NCBI GenBank assembly: GCA_963713355.1
Contig: CAVQLK010000011.1
Coordinates: 1,178,001 to 1,242,000, forward strand
DNA length: 64,000 nucleotides
Source of the DNA: FEN-1219 sp963713355
GTDB lineage: Bacteria > Pseudomonadota > Gammaproteobacteria > Steroidobacterales > Rariloculaceae
Direction: 5' to 3'
Shown here: piece after piece, positions 8,226 to 15,843 of the stretch
Numbering within the stretch: position 1 is the stretch's first letter
How the letters are laid out: the number at the start of each line of letters is the position of its first letter
Made by a program: the position numbers and the translations under genes
Notes under the pieces: model-generated
Databases searched by the model: none
What the model saw: the letters and a program-made list of their open reading frames with translations, nothing else
Told to the model about the DNA's origin: nothing

Positions 8226-9062
8226 ATGGCAGTCAATTACGGCACCCACGAGCACCGCTTCGCGGCGACGGCGTGGTTCGGCACCGACGGGATGAGGGTG
8301 TCGTGGGGCGGCGTGTTCGCCGGAGTGCTCGTTGCGATGGGTGTCAGCATGTTGCTGGCCGCGCTCGGGCTCGCGATCGGCGTATCGGCCGTCGACCCCG
8401 GAGAGACCGATCCCGGAACGATAGGCATTGGCGCCGCCGTGTGGGGCGGGTTGCAGCTGCTGTTGGCGCTCTTCATCGGTGGGATGGTGGCTACGCGAGT
8501 GGGCGCCATCATCGACCGCACGACGGGTTTCTTCGAGGGCGTGCTCGTTTGGGTCGTGAGCCTGATTCTGATGGCCTACCTCGCCGGCAGCGGCATCGCG
8601 AGCGTCGCGAGCGGGGCGTTCAGCCTGCTCGGCGGCGCGACGCAGACATTCAGCGCCGTCGTGCAAGGGCAGGGGGGCGCCGCCAACATCGACGTCGCGG
8701 GAACCGTCGAGCAGATGGCCGAGCAGCTTCGCAGCCCCGAGCTCGTGAATCGCGTGGCGTCGGTCACCGGTTTGTCGGTCAATGAAGTACGCAGCACGCT
8801 GAACGAGACCGCCACGCGCGTCGAGGCGAGCCGCAACAATCCCACGCAAGCTGCCGAGGAGGCGAGCCGCGGCATCGCGAGCCTGTTCGATCGCGCGCGC
8901 ACCAGTGGTGCGCTTGCCGCGCAGGCCGAGGAAATCCAGCCCGAGGCGGCATCGGCGGCGTGGCTGACCTTCGTGGGTCTGGTGCTGTCATTGGCGGCGG
9001 CCGTATCAGGGGCTATGCTCGGCCGAAGTAAGGCCGCCGACGCCGTCTCGGCAGCACCGTAG
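8226..9062 (+). CDS. Hypothetical multi-pass membrane protein
   Basis: 278 aa, ATG 8226 with AGGGGAG 8 nt upstream. There are three membrane spans in the first 140 residues (VFAGVLVAMGVSMLLAALGL, GLQLLLALFIGGMVA, VLVWVVSLILMAYLAG), a central Gln/Glu/Ala-rich soluble region (about 145-240) and a last span (AWLTFVGLVLSLAAAVSGAM). I recognise no named family, though the pattern resembles TIGR04086/YrzE-like small membrane proteins near stress genes. It lies directly downstream of a perfect sigma-54 site, so it probably belongs to the stress regulon. Confidence 0.7.
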   Translation: MAVNYGTHEHRFAATAWFGTDGMRVSWGGVFAGVLVAMGVSMLLAALGLAIGVSAVDPGETDPGTIGIGAAVWGGLQLLLALFIGGMVATRVGAIIDRTTGFFEGVLVWVVSLILMAYLAGSGIASVASGAFSLLGGATQTFSAVVQGQGGAANIDVAGTVEQMAEQLRSPELVNRVASVTGLSVNEVRSTLNETATRVEASRNNPTQAAEEASRGIASLFDRARTSGALAAQAEEIQPEAASAAWLTFVGLVLSLAAAVSGAMLGRSKAADAVSAAP

Positions 9063-9219
9063 GACTATAGTCACCGTAATACCTCGCGACGACGCCGGGC
9101 TTCCAGCGGCCGGCGAGGGCGGCGCCGCGTGCGGCTGCTGTCGCCATTTGCAGTCGCATTGACCCTGCGTGACCCCGTTGCGTTTACTACGCAGCATTCC
9201 AGTGGAAAAGGTCCGGGCG

Positions 9220-11448
9220 ATGATTCGCCTGCCGAGCTCGATCCGGCCTTGGGCATTGATGCTGCTGATGTTGGGGGCGGCCACGTTGTTGCGTGGAGCG
9301 CTCGACCCGGTACTCGGCACGCGCTCCCCGCTGCTGACGTACTACCCGCTGACGGTGTTCGTGGCGTTATTCGCGGGGCGGTGGCCGGCCGCGGCGGCCG
9401 TCGTGCTGTCCGCCTTGTTGTCCGCGCTGCTGTTCGGCCCGGCAGCCTCGTTTGCGCAAGACGCCGTGGCCTTCGCGATCTACGTTCCGACGAACATCGT
9501 CCTGATCGTGCTCGTCGAGCGCGTGCGCCGTGCCGGGGAGGACGCGCGGCGGCGGGAGCGAGCCGCGCGCGAGAGCGAGATGGCCGGAACGGCGCAGCGC
9601 GGGCTGCTGGAGGCCGCACTCGTTTCCGTCGATGCAGGTGTGCACAGTTGGAATCCCATGACGGGACAGGCGCAATGGGATACGAGGATGCGCTCGCTGT
9701 TCGGATTTGCGGCTGACCATCCCGCCTCCCACGAAGCGCTGATCGCGCGCGTTCATCCCGATGACCGCGCGCGCGTCGAGGCCGCAGTGGCTCGTGCTAC
9801 GACAGCCGGCGGGCCGAGCCGTTATTCCGTCGAATACCGTATTTTGCGCGCCGACGGCGAGCAGCGTTGGATCAGCAGCACGGGCTTCGCCGTCTTCGAC
9901 GGCGATCGGCTCGCTCGCGTCGTCGGGACTGCACGCGACGTCACGGAGCGGCGCCGCGTCGAAGCCGCGTTGCGCGACAGCGAGCAGCGCTTCGCGACCC
10001 TCGCCGAAGGCTCTCCCGTGCTGCTGTGGGTCACGGGACCCGAGGGCGGCGAATTCGTGAATCGCGCCTATCTCGAGTTCGTCGGCGTGGAGTCGGACCG
10101 GGACGTGCGCGGCTACGACTGGAGCCGCTACGTGCACGCCGAGGATCGCGAGGAGTACTTGAATGCATACCAGCGCGCATTCGCGGCGCAAGCGCGATTC
10201 ACCGCGGAGTTTCGGTTCCGCCGGCACGACGGCGAGTACCGCTGGATGCGCTCGGAGGCAACGCCACGGTTCGGCGACGACGGCGAGTTCCAGGGCCACG
10301 TCGGCGCAACCGCCGACATCACGGAGCGGCGCAGTGCCGAAGACGCATTACGCGTTGCCGACCGGCAGAAAGACGAGTTCCTCGCCATGCTGGCTCACGA
10401 GCTGCGCAATCCGCTGGCGCCGATACGCAACGCGAGTGAGGTGCTCGCTTTGCGTTACGCGGGCGACCCGCAGGCCGCCGTGCCGATCGCAATGCTTCGG
10501 CGCCAGTCCGAGCACCTCGCTCGATTGCTCGACGACTTGCTCGACGTCACGCGCATCGCACAGGGCCGGGTCACGCTGAAGCAGCAACCGCTCGAGATCG
10601 GGACGGTCGTCGGCCAGGCCATCGAGACCGTCGGCCCGCTGGCGCAGGCGAAGTCGCAACTGCTGCGGCTCGAGCGCGATGAGACGCTGCTCTACGTCAG
10701 CGGCGACCGCACGCGGCTCGTGCAGAGCGTGACGAACGTCCTGCAGAACTCCGTGAAGTTCACGCAAGCCGGCGGCGAGATCTCGGTCGCCGTGCGCGAC
10801 GCCGGTCCCGATGTCGAATTGACGGTCCGCGACAACGGTGCCGGCATTCGCGCGGAGCTCGTGCCGCGAGTGTTCGACTTGTTCGTTCAGAGCGAGCGCA
10901 CTCCCGATCGTTCGCAAGGCGGGCTCGGCATCGGTCTGTCCGTCGTCAAGCGGCTCGTCGAGATGCACGGCGGGGCCGTGCGGCTCGCGAGCGAGGGCGA
11001 GGGACGAGGCACGACCGTCACGATCCGCTTGCCGCGCGTCGAGCCTCCGCCCATTCTGGCGAAGCCGCCCGTATCGGCAAATGCCGCACGGCGGGTGCTC
11101 ATCGTCGACGACAGCACGGATGCGGCCGATTCGCTCGCGATGCTGCTCGCCATCGAGGGCCACAACGTGGCCACCGCGTATACGGCCGCAGCGGCACTCG
11201 AGACAGCCGAGCGGCTGAAACCGGAGATCGCATTCATCGACATCGGCTTACCGCAGATGGACGGCTACGAGGTAGCTAGGCGTCTGCGTGCGAGCGACGG
11301 GTGTCGCACGATCAAACTCGTTGCGCTGACGGGTTATGGGCAACCCGGCGACCGCGACCAGGCGCGCCGTGCAGGCTTCGACGACCATCTCGTCAAGCCG
11401 GCCGACTGGGAGTCCGTCGACGCCATTCTCGCTGCGGGCTCCGACTGA
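9220..11448 (+). CDS. Hybrid sensor histidine kinase (membrane, PAS-PAS-HisKA-HATPase-REC)
   Basis: 742 aa from ATG 9220 (AAGG upstream; a GTG at 9169 gives 17 more residues). There are three to four membrane spans up to about residue 100, DUF4118-like. Two PAS/PAC units follow, each closing with GTARDVTERRR or GATADITERRS. The HisKA H-box is LAHELRNPLAP, the N-box NVLQNSVKFT, G1 VRDNGAGI and G2 QGGLGIGLSVVK, all intact. The C-terminal receiver has VLIVDDSTDAADS, phospho-acceptor Asp in FIDIGLPQMDG and Lys in HLVKPAD. It has no DNA-binding output, so it likely feeds a phosphorelay. It ends 4 bp before the convergent HAD-ATPase gene. Confidence 0.9.
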   Translation: MIRLPSSIRPWALMLLMLGAATLLRGALDPVLGTRSPLLTYYPLTVFVALFAGRWPAAAAVVLSALLSALLFGPAASFAQDAVAFAIYVPTNIVLIVLVERVRRAGEDARRRERAARESEMAGTAQRGLLEAALVSVDAGVHSWNPMTGQAQWDTRMRSLFGFAADHPASHEALIARVHPDDRARVEAAVARATTAGGPSRYSVEYRILRADGEQRWISSTGFAVFDGDRLARVVGTARDVTERRRVEAALRDSEQRFATLAEGSPVLLWVTGPEGGEFVNRAYLEFVGVESDRDVRGYDWSRYVHAEDREEYLNAYQRAFAAQARFTAEFRFRRHDGEYRWMRSEATPRFGDDGEFQGHVGATADITERRSAEDALRVADRQKDEFLAMLAHELRNPLAPIRNASEVLALRYAGDPQAAVPIAMLRRQSEHLARLLDDLLDVTRIAQGRVTLKQQPLEIGTVVGQAIETVGPLAQAKSQLLRLERDETLLYVSGDRTRLVQSVTNVLQNSVKFTQAGGEISVAVRDAGPDVELTVRDNGAGIRAELVPRVFDLFVQSERTPDRSQGGLGIGLSVVKRLVEMHGGAVRLASEGEGRGTTVTIRLPRVEPPPILAKPPVSANAARRVLIVDDSTDAADSLAMLLAIEGHNVATAYTAAAALETAERLKPEIAFIDIGLPQMDGYEVARRLRASDGCRTIKLVALTGYGQPGDRDQARRAGFDDHLVKPADWESVDAILAAGSD

Positions 11449-11452
11449 TCGA

Positions 11453-13201
11453 TCAGCTCGCGCCGCGCACGGGCAGCGGGGCGTCGGCAGGCAGTGTGTA
11501 GCGCGTCTCGACGGCTGCGCGCAGAGCCACGAGCGCGTTGTCTCGTGAGAGGAACCGGTCCCGCTCGACGGCCGCGGCGGCCGCGGCGAGCTCGTTGTCC
11601 TTGATCACGTCGCGGAACCACCGTGAATAGTCCGCGCGGCGGAAGTGATACGTCCACGTGTCGTCGTCGACTCCGGCGGCAACCTCGAGGAATTGCAGCA
11701 GGTTCTGCGCGCGAAGATTCAGCTTCCCCTCGGGGCCGCGAAAGTAAAAGCTCCGATCTGGCGGCAGCTGGCCGACGGCGTATTTGCGCGTGTGTCGCCG
11801 CTGCTCCGCGCTCGGCGGCTCGACGCGGACCCGGCGGCAGCTACCATCGTCACAGCGGAAGAGCAGCACTTCGCCGACATCCGGCTCCGCCGCTGTCGAG
11901 TCCGACGCAGCTGCCGGCATTGGGACGTCGCGCAGCGCCGCGAATTTGCGCAGCAGTTCGGGTGCCGTCGGGCCGACGGCAACGAGCTGTGTGACGCGCC
12001 GCTGCAACTCGGGCGACAGCAGCTCCGGATGAACCGTCACGAGCAGCACGTTGACGAGGGTTTCCGGAAGCAGCGCGTTCGGAACCTCCCACTCGGCAGG
12101 AAGCAGATGATGCGCCTCGTCGATGATGAGCCAGTGCGGCCTGCCATAGCGCATGCGCATCTGCAAGAGGTCCGTCAGCAGCGCCGAAAAATATCGCGGC
12201 CGGTCCGAGATCGCCACGCCCGTCATGCACACGACGCCGTTGACGCCGTAGTCCTCGAGCAGCTGCACGACTTCTTCGAGGCGCGGCGGGGCGTCGGGCT
12301 TCCCGATGACGACGGCCCCCGGTTGTTCCTCGTAGTCGCCTTCCGGATCGATGACGCAGAGCTGGTACGAGAGCTTTTGCAACGATTCGACGACGCGGCG
12401 AGCGACAGTCGACTTGCCGCTGGCAGAGGCGCCGCAGACGAGGATGCAACCGCCATAGGGCTCGAGCGTCACGGACATCCCGTGCTCGTCGACTCCGAAC
12501 GGAAGCTGCTGGCTATCCGGCGAACGTGTCGCTCCAAGATCGTCCGCGACAAGCTCGGCCGCGAGCTCACGGACGCCGGCGCCGGCGTCGCCCCGCAGCA
12601 CGAGATCAGCCGTATCGCGAATCGCGGGCAATGCGCCGCCGACGGCTGCGGAGCGCTCGCAAAGCTTGAGGAACGAGTGGTCGTTCTCGGCGTCGCCTAC
12701 GCCGACGACGTTGTGTGGGGAAATCTTCAGCTCCTCGAGCGCGGCCGTCAGTCCCGTCGCCTTGTTCACGCCGGCGGGCAAGATCATGACGGCACCCTTG
12801 TTGAAGATGACTTGCAGCTCGAGGCCGAGCTCGCGGATCGCTTCGAGGACGGTTGCCTCGTGCGGCTCGCGCGTCGCGACGATGACCTCTCCCGCGAACA
12901 GCGGACTGACGCCGCGCTGCCGCAGCGCGGCGAGCAGCGCGGGAGGTGGCGGCTCCGCGAGGCGGCGCCGTTCTCGCGTCGCGGGCCGATAGAGCAACGC
13001 GCCGTTCTCGGCGACGACGCGCTCGAAAATCGAAAGGTCCGGATAGACGCTCATGAGGTCGTCTAGCTCGCGGCCTGTGACGAGCACGAGCCTTCGCCCC
13101 GTCGCGAGCACGTCCTCGAGCGCGGCAACCGTCTCGGCGGCTACCTTGCCGTCGGTCGCCAGCGTGCCGTCATAGTCGGTTGCGAGGAGGTGATACCGCA
13201 T
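11453..13201 (-). CDS. HAD-IIB phosphatase fused to HerA/DUF87-like ATPase
   Basis: 582 aa. Start ATG 13201 has AAAGG upstream; upstream frame residues are not HAD-like. The N-terminal 230 residues form a HAD-IIB (Cof/trehalose-phosphatase-like) unit: LATDYDGTLATDG with nucleophile Asp, LVTGRE, and VGVGDAENDHSFL. The next 250 residues carry a P-loop (GASASGKSTVARR), Walker B LIIDEAHHLL and a bipolar HerA/VirB4-type layout. The tail is unassigned (FYFRGPEGKLNLRAQN). Such a fusion suggests ATP-gated or ATPase-coupled phosphatase action on an unknown substrate. It sits near GH13 and debranching genes, hinting at sugar phosphate, but this is inference. Confidence 0.8.
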   Translation of the reverse strand: MRYHLLATDYDGTLATDGKVAAETVAALEDVLATGRRLVLVTGRELDDLMSVYPDLSIFERVVAENGALLYRPATRERRRLAEPPPPALLAALRQRGVSPLFAGEVIVATREPHEATVLEAIRELGLELQVIFNKGAVMILPAGVNKATGLTAALEELKISPHNVVGVGDAENDHSFLKLCERSAAVGGALPAIRDTADLVLRGDAGAGVRELAAELVADDLGATRSPDSQQLPFGVDEHGMSVTLEPYGGCILVCGASASGKSTVARRVVESLQKLSYQLCVIDPEGDYEEQPGAVVIGKPDAPPRLEEVVQLLEDYGVNGVVCMTGVAISDRPRYFSALLTDLLQMRMRYGRPHWLIIDEAHHLLPAEWEVPNALLPETLVNVLLVTVHPELLSPELQRRVTQLVAVGPTAPELLRKFAALRDVPMPAAASDSTAAEPDVGEVLLFRCDDGSCRRVRVEPPSAEQRRHTRKYAVGQLPPDRSFYFRGPEGKLNLRAQNLLQFLEVAAGVDDDTWTYHFRRADYSRWFRDVIKDNELAAAAAAVERDRFLSRDNALVALRAAVETRYTLPADAPLPVRGAS

Positions 13202-13421
13202 TCGTCGCGCCTTTGGTGTTCGAGAGTTTGGCGATGACGCCGGCGAGCTGCCCCGGCTTGCAAGCAAAGGTTGCGTTTTCCTGCGCGGAGTGCACGAGCG
13301 CCAGCAGCTCCGAGTGGGGACAATAGACGAGGAACGGAAACGTGAAACGTTGCTGCGAATTGAAGCACTGCAGGCAGACGCCCTCGGGAACTTCGATCGA
13401 GCTCGAGCGAGTGACCTTCAC
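13170..13421 (-). CDS. Small hypothetical protein (83 aa)
   Basis: The GTG start at 13421 has GAAGG just upstream. It reads VKVTRSSSIEVPEGVCLQCF...PFLVYCPHSELLALVHSAQE and keeps high GC at third positions along its length. A CLQC pair and a later Cys could bind metal. Its 3' end overlaps the first 32 bp of the HAD-ATPase gene in another frame. A poor -24/-12-like site (plus-strand coordinates about 13490-13506) and a palindrome at 13578-13599 lie upstream. No family is recognised. Confidence 0.5.
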   Translation of the reverse strand: MKVTRSSSIEVPEGVCLQCFNSQQRFTFPFLVYCPHSELLALVHSAQENATFACKPGQLAGVIAKLSNTKGATNAVSPPRNRL

Positions 13422-13577
13422 TGGCCTTCGGATCGGCGAGCTGCCGCTGAGGTGCTCAGGGGCCGTCGTGGACGCTGCGCATGAATCGCTTGCAACACTC
13501 TCTCCTCGCCGCGCGGACCGCGCGTTATGGAAAGTGCAAGTTCCGTTCCGCGGCGAGACCGACGGGCCCGCGCCTCA

Positions 13578-13599
13578 GGGTTTCCAGCTCTTGGAACCC
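13578..13599. promoter_or_regulatory. Imperfect palindrome, candidate activator site
   Basis: GGGTTTCCA-GCTC-TTGGAACCC sits in the 230-bp gap between the 83-aa gene and the CBS gene. Related half sites (GGATTCCA or TGGAACCC) occur at 4403-4410, 7422-7429 and 25708-25715, each 30-80 bp upstream of a sigma-54 site. A role as enhancer for the NtrC-type regulator is only a suggestion. The rest of the gap holds no credible gene. Confidence 0.3.
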
Positions 13600-13651
13600 A
13601 GCGCCTAAATTGGACACGCCAAACGGCTATATATAAGGAGTGGGCGGCCGG

Positions 13652-14143
13652 CTACGTCGGGGGGTTGATTCGCCGCTGGCCGGGCTCGCAGATGGCAGCC
13701 AACGTGTGGCCCACGTCGCGCTCGGAAAGCGAGTCGCGCTTGCGTGAAGCCGCGCGGTTTCTGGCGGCGCGCGCCAGGTCGGCGAGCGACACGATCCCGA
13801 CGAGCGCGCCGTTCTCATCGGTGACGGGTACGCGTCGGATCCGCTGCTCGCGCATCAGGAGCTCGACGTCCTCGGGACGGTCGTCGGCCTTCGATACGCG
13901 GATATCGCGGCTCATCGAGTCAGCGACCTTGAGCTCGTGCAACGGCTTGCCTTGGAACAATGCGGCCATGCAGATGTCGCGATCCGTCAGCATGCCGATG
14001 ACGCGCGGCTCGCCGCCGCCGTCGACGGTGCATACGGGCAGGCAACCGCAGTCGTGCTCCCACATTTTCGACGCGGCATAGTCGAGCGTGTGGTCGGGCC
14101 GGCAATGATGCACGTCCCGCGACATGATCGGTTCGATCGTCAT
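13652..14143 (-). CDS. CBS-domain pair protein
   Basis: 163 aa from ATG 14143, with GGAGG 6 nt upstream; the longer frame crosses the divergent promoter. It has two CBS modules: residues about 7-65 (IMSRDVHHCRPDHTLDYAA ... VIGMLTDRDICM) and 75-130 (VADSMSRDIRVSKADDRPED ... ALVGIVSLADLA). CBS pairs usually sense adenosine nucleotides or regulate partner proteins; stand-alone ones are often stress-induced. It is expressed divergently from a GH13 glucosidase across back-to-back sigma-54 elements, suggesting co-regulation. Confidence 0.88.
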   Translation of the reverse strand: MTIEPIMSRDVHHCRPDHTLDYAASKMWEHDCGCLPVCTVDGGGEPRVIGMLTDRDICMAALFQGKPLHELKVADSMSRDIRVSKADDRPEDVELLMREQRIRRVPVTDENGALVGIVSLADLARAARNRAASRKRDSLSERDVGHTLAAICEPGQRRINPPT

Positions 14144-14165
14144 AGCGAGCCTCCGTCCGCTGCCC

Positions 14166-14181
14166 TGCAAACCCTGTGCCG
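14166..14181 (-). promoter_or_regulatory. Sigma-54 promoter for CBS protein
   Basis: The minus strand reads CGGCACAGGGTTTGCA: GG-N10-GC with TTGCA intact and only the first T changed. Predicted start near 14156, 13 bp before ATG 14143. Confidence 0.72.
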
Positions 14182-14191
14182 GTTGGAGCAC

Positions 14192-14207
14192 TGGCATGGC
14201 GTTTGCT
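14192..14207 (+). promoter_or_regulatory. Sigma-54 promoter for GH13 glucosidase
   Basis: TGGCATGGCGTTTGCT has correct GG-N10-GC spacing. Its -24 end lies only 10 bp from the -24 end of the divergent element at 14166-14181. Predicted start near 14218. Confidence 0.8.
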
Positions 14208-14235
14208 GATCTCGAACGATGACAGCGGCGAGGAC

Positions 14236-15843
14236 ATGCGCGTGAGCGAGCGGCCATGGTGGCAGTGCGGGGCAATCTACCAGCTACTCGTGCCGTCGTT
14301 TCTCGATACCGACGGCGACGGCCTCGGGGATCTCGACGGCATCACGGCGCGTCTGGATTATCTCGAGTGGCTCGGCGTCAATGCGCTTTGGCTGTCGCCG
14401 TGCTATCCGTCGCCGCTGAAGGAGCTCGGCTACGATGTCAGCGACTATTGCAACATCGAGCCGCGGTTCGGCTCGCTGAAGACGTTCGATCGGCTGCTCG
14501 ATGAAGCGCATTCGCGCGGGTTGCGCGTGATCCTCGATTGGGTCGGTAACCACACGTCGGCTCAACACCCGTGGTTTCGCGAAGCGCGCTCGAGTCGTTC
14601 GAGCGCGCGCCGCAACTGGTACCTCTGGCGCGATGCGCGGCCCGACGGCTCGCCGCCGAACAACTGGGTCAGCGTGTTCGGCGGCAGCGCCTGGCAATGG
14701 GATGCGGCGACCTCACAGTACTACATGCACACGTTCCTGGACTCGCAACCCGACTTGAACTGGCGCTCGCGAGAAGTGCGAGCCGCGATGTTCGCTGCGT
14801 TGAAGTTTTGGCTCGATCGCGGCGTCGACGGCTTCCGGCTCGATGCGGCACCGCTGTTTTTCAAGGACGTCGAGTGGCGAGACAATCCGCCGAATCCCGA
14901 CTATCGAGCCGGCGAGCTGCCCGACAGCACGCAGCTGCCGATCCATACTCGCAACCAGCCCGGCTTGCATGAGCTGTTCGCGGAGCTGCGAACGTTTATC
15001 GATCGCTATCCCGGCGATCGCGTGTTGCTCGGCGAGTTCTACGTGCCCTTCGAAGAGCTCGTGACGTTCTACGGCGACGCCGCGTCGGAGCTGCACCTCC
15101 CTTTGAACTTATCGCTGACCTGGTCGAAGTGGGACGCCGACACGATCGCCCGGACGATAGCCGAGTACCAGGCGCTCGTCGCCGGCCGGGGCTGGCCCAC
15201 GACGACGCTCGACACGCACGATCAGCCGCGGATCGCTTCTCGTGCGGGCATCGCGCAGGCTCGAGTGGCTGCGCTGCTGCTGCTGACGCAACGCGGCACG
15301 CCGACGCTCTACTATGGCGACGAGATCGGCATGCGCGGTGTCGAGATTCCTCCGGAGCAAGCCGTCGATCCCCAGGGCCGCCGCACGGGCCGGAACCGCG
15401 ATCCGACGCGGACGCCGATGCAGTGGAGCGGCGATACGCATGCGGGCTTCTCGACCGTCGAGCCGTGGCTGCCCGTCGGCGTCGACCGCGACACCGCGAA
15501 CGTTGCGAGCCAGAGCGGCGACGCCGGCTCGCTGCTGACGCTGACTCGGCGGCTGCTCGAGCTTCGCGCCCGAGAGCCCGCGCTTGTGCACGGCGCTCAG
15601 GAGCCACGTTCGGCGGGCCCGGGCCTGGTCGCGTACATGCGCAGCGGCGGCAAGCGCCGGTTTCTGGTGATTCTGAATTTCGTGCACGCCGGCGCGAGCT
15701 ATGACCTGCGCGACGATGGGGCGGGCCGCGTGTTGATGTCGACGTTGCTCGATCGCGAAGGGGAGCGCGTCACCGGTCAGTTGCGGCTGCGCGCCGATGA
15801 AGGTCTTTTGATCGCGCTCGACGACGCGCCGCGGGCCGCATAG
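14236..15843 (+). CDS. GH13 alpha-glucosidase-type glycoside hydrolase
   Basis: 535 aa from ATG 14236 (GTG 14242 has better spacing to GAGG). It is a full (beta/alpha)8 GH13: IYQLLVPSFLDTDGDGLGDL, GYDVSDY (region I), GFRLDAAP with nucleophile Asp (II), LLGEFY with acid/base Glu (III) and DTHDQPR (IV). RNWYLWRD and NNWVSVFGGSAW resemble oligo-1,6-glucosidases/alpha-glucosidases more than trehalose synthase. It likely hydrolyses or transfers glucose from alpha-glucans or compatible-solute sugars in the cytoplasm, as no signal peptide is present. The 3' end overlaps the convergent debranching gene by 67 bp. Confidence 0.85.
   Translation: MRVSERPWWQCGAIYQLLVPSFLDTDGDGLGDLDGITARLDYLEWLGVNALWLSPCYPSPLKELGYDVSDYCNIEPRFGSLKTFDRLLDEAHSRGLRVILDWVGNHTSAQHPWFREARSSRSSARRNWYLWRDARPDGSPPNNWVSVFGGSAWQWDAATSQYYMHTFLDSQPDLNWRSREVRAAMFAALKFWLDRGVDGFRLDAAPLFFKDVEWRDNPPNPDYRAGELPDSTQLPIHTRNQPGLHELFAELRTFIDRYPGDRVLLGEFYVPFEELVTFYGDAASELHLPLNLSLTWSKWDADTIARTIAEYQALVAGRGWPTTTLDTHDQPRIASRAGIAQARVAALLLLTQRGTPTLYYGDEIGMRGVEIPPEQAVDPQGRRTGRNRDPTRTPMQWSGDTHAGFSTVEPWLPVGVDRDTANVASQSGDAGSLLTLTRRLLELRAREPALVHGAQEPRSAGPGLVAYMRSGGKRRFLVILNFVHAGASYDLRDDGAGRVLMSTLLDREGERVTGQLRLRADEGLLIALDDAPRAA

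Noticed and set aside
13490..13506. Minus-strand AGGAGAGAGTGTTGCA before the 83-aa gene
   Set aside because: Spacing and -12 box fit, but the -24 box (AGGAGA) is poor; kept only as a weak hint.
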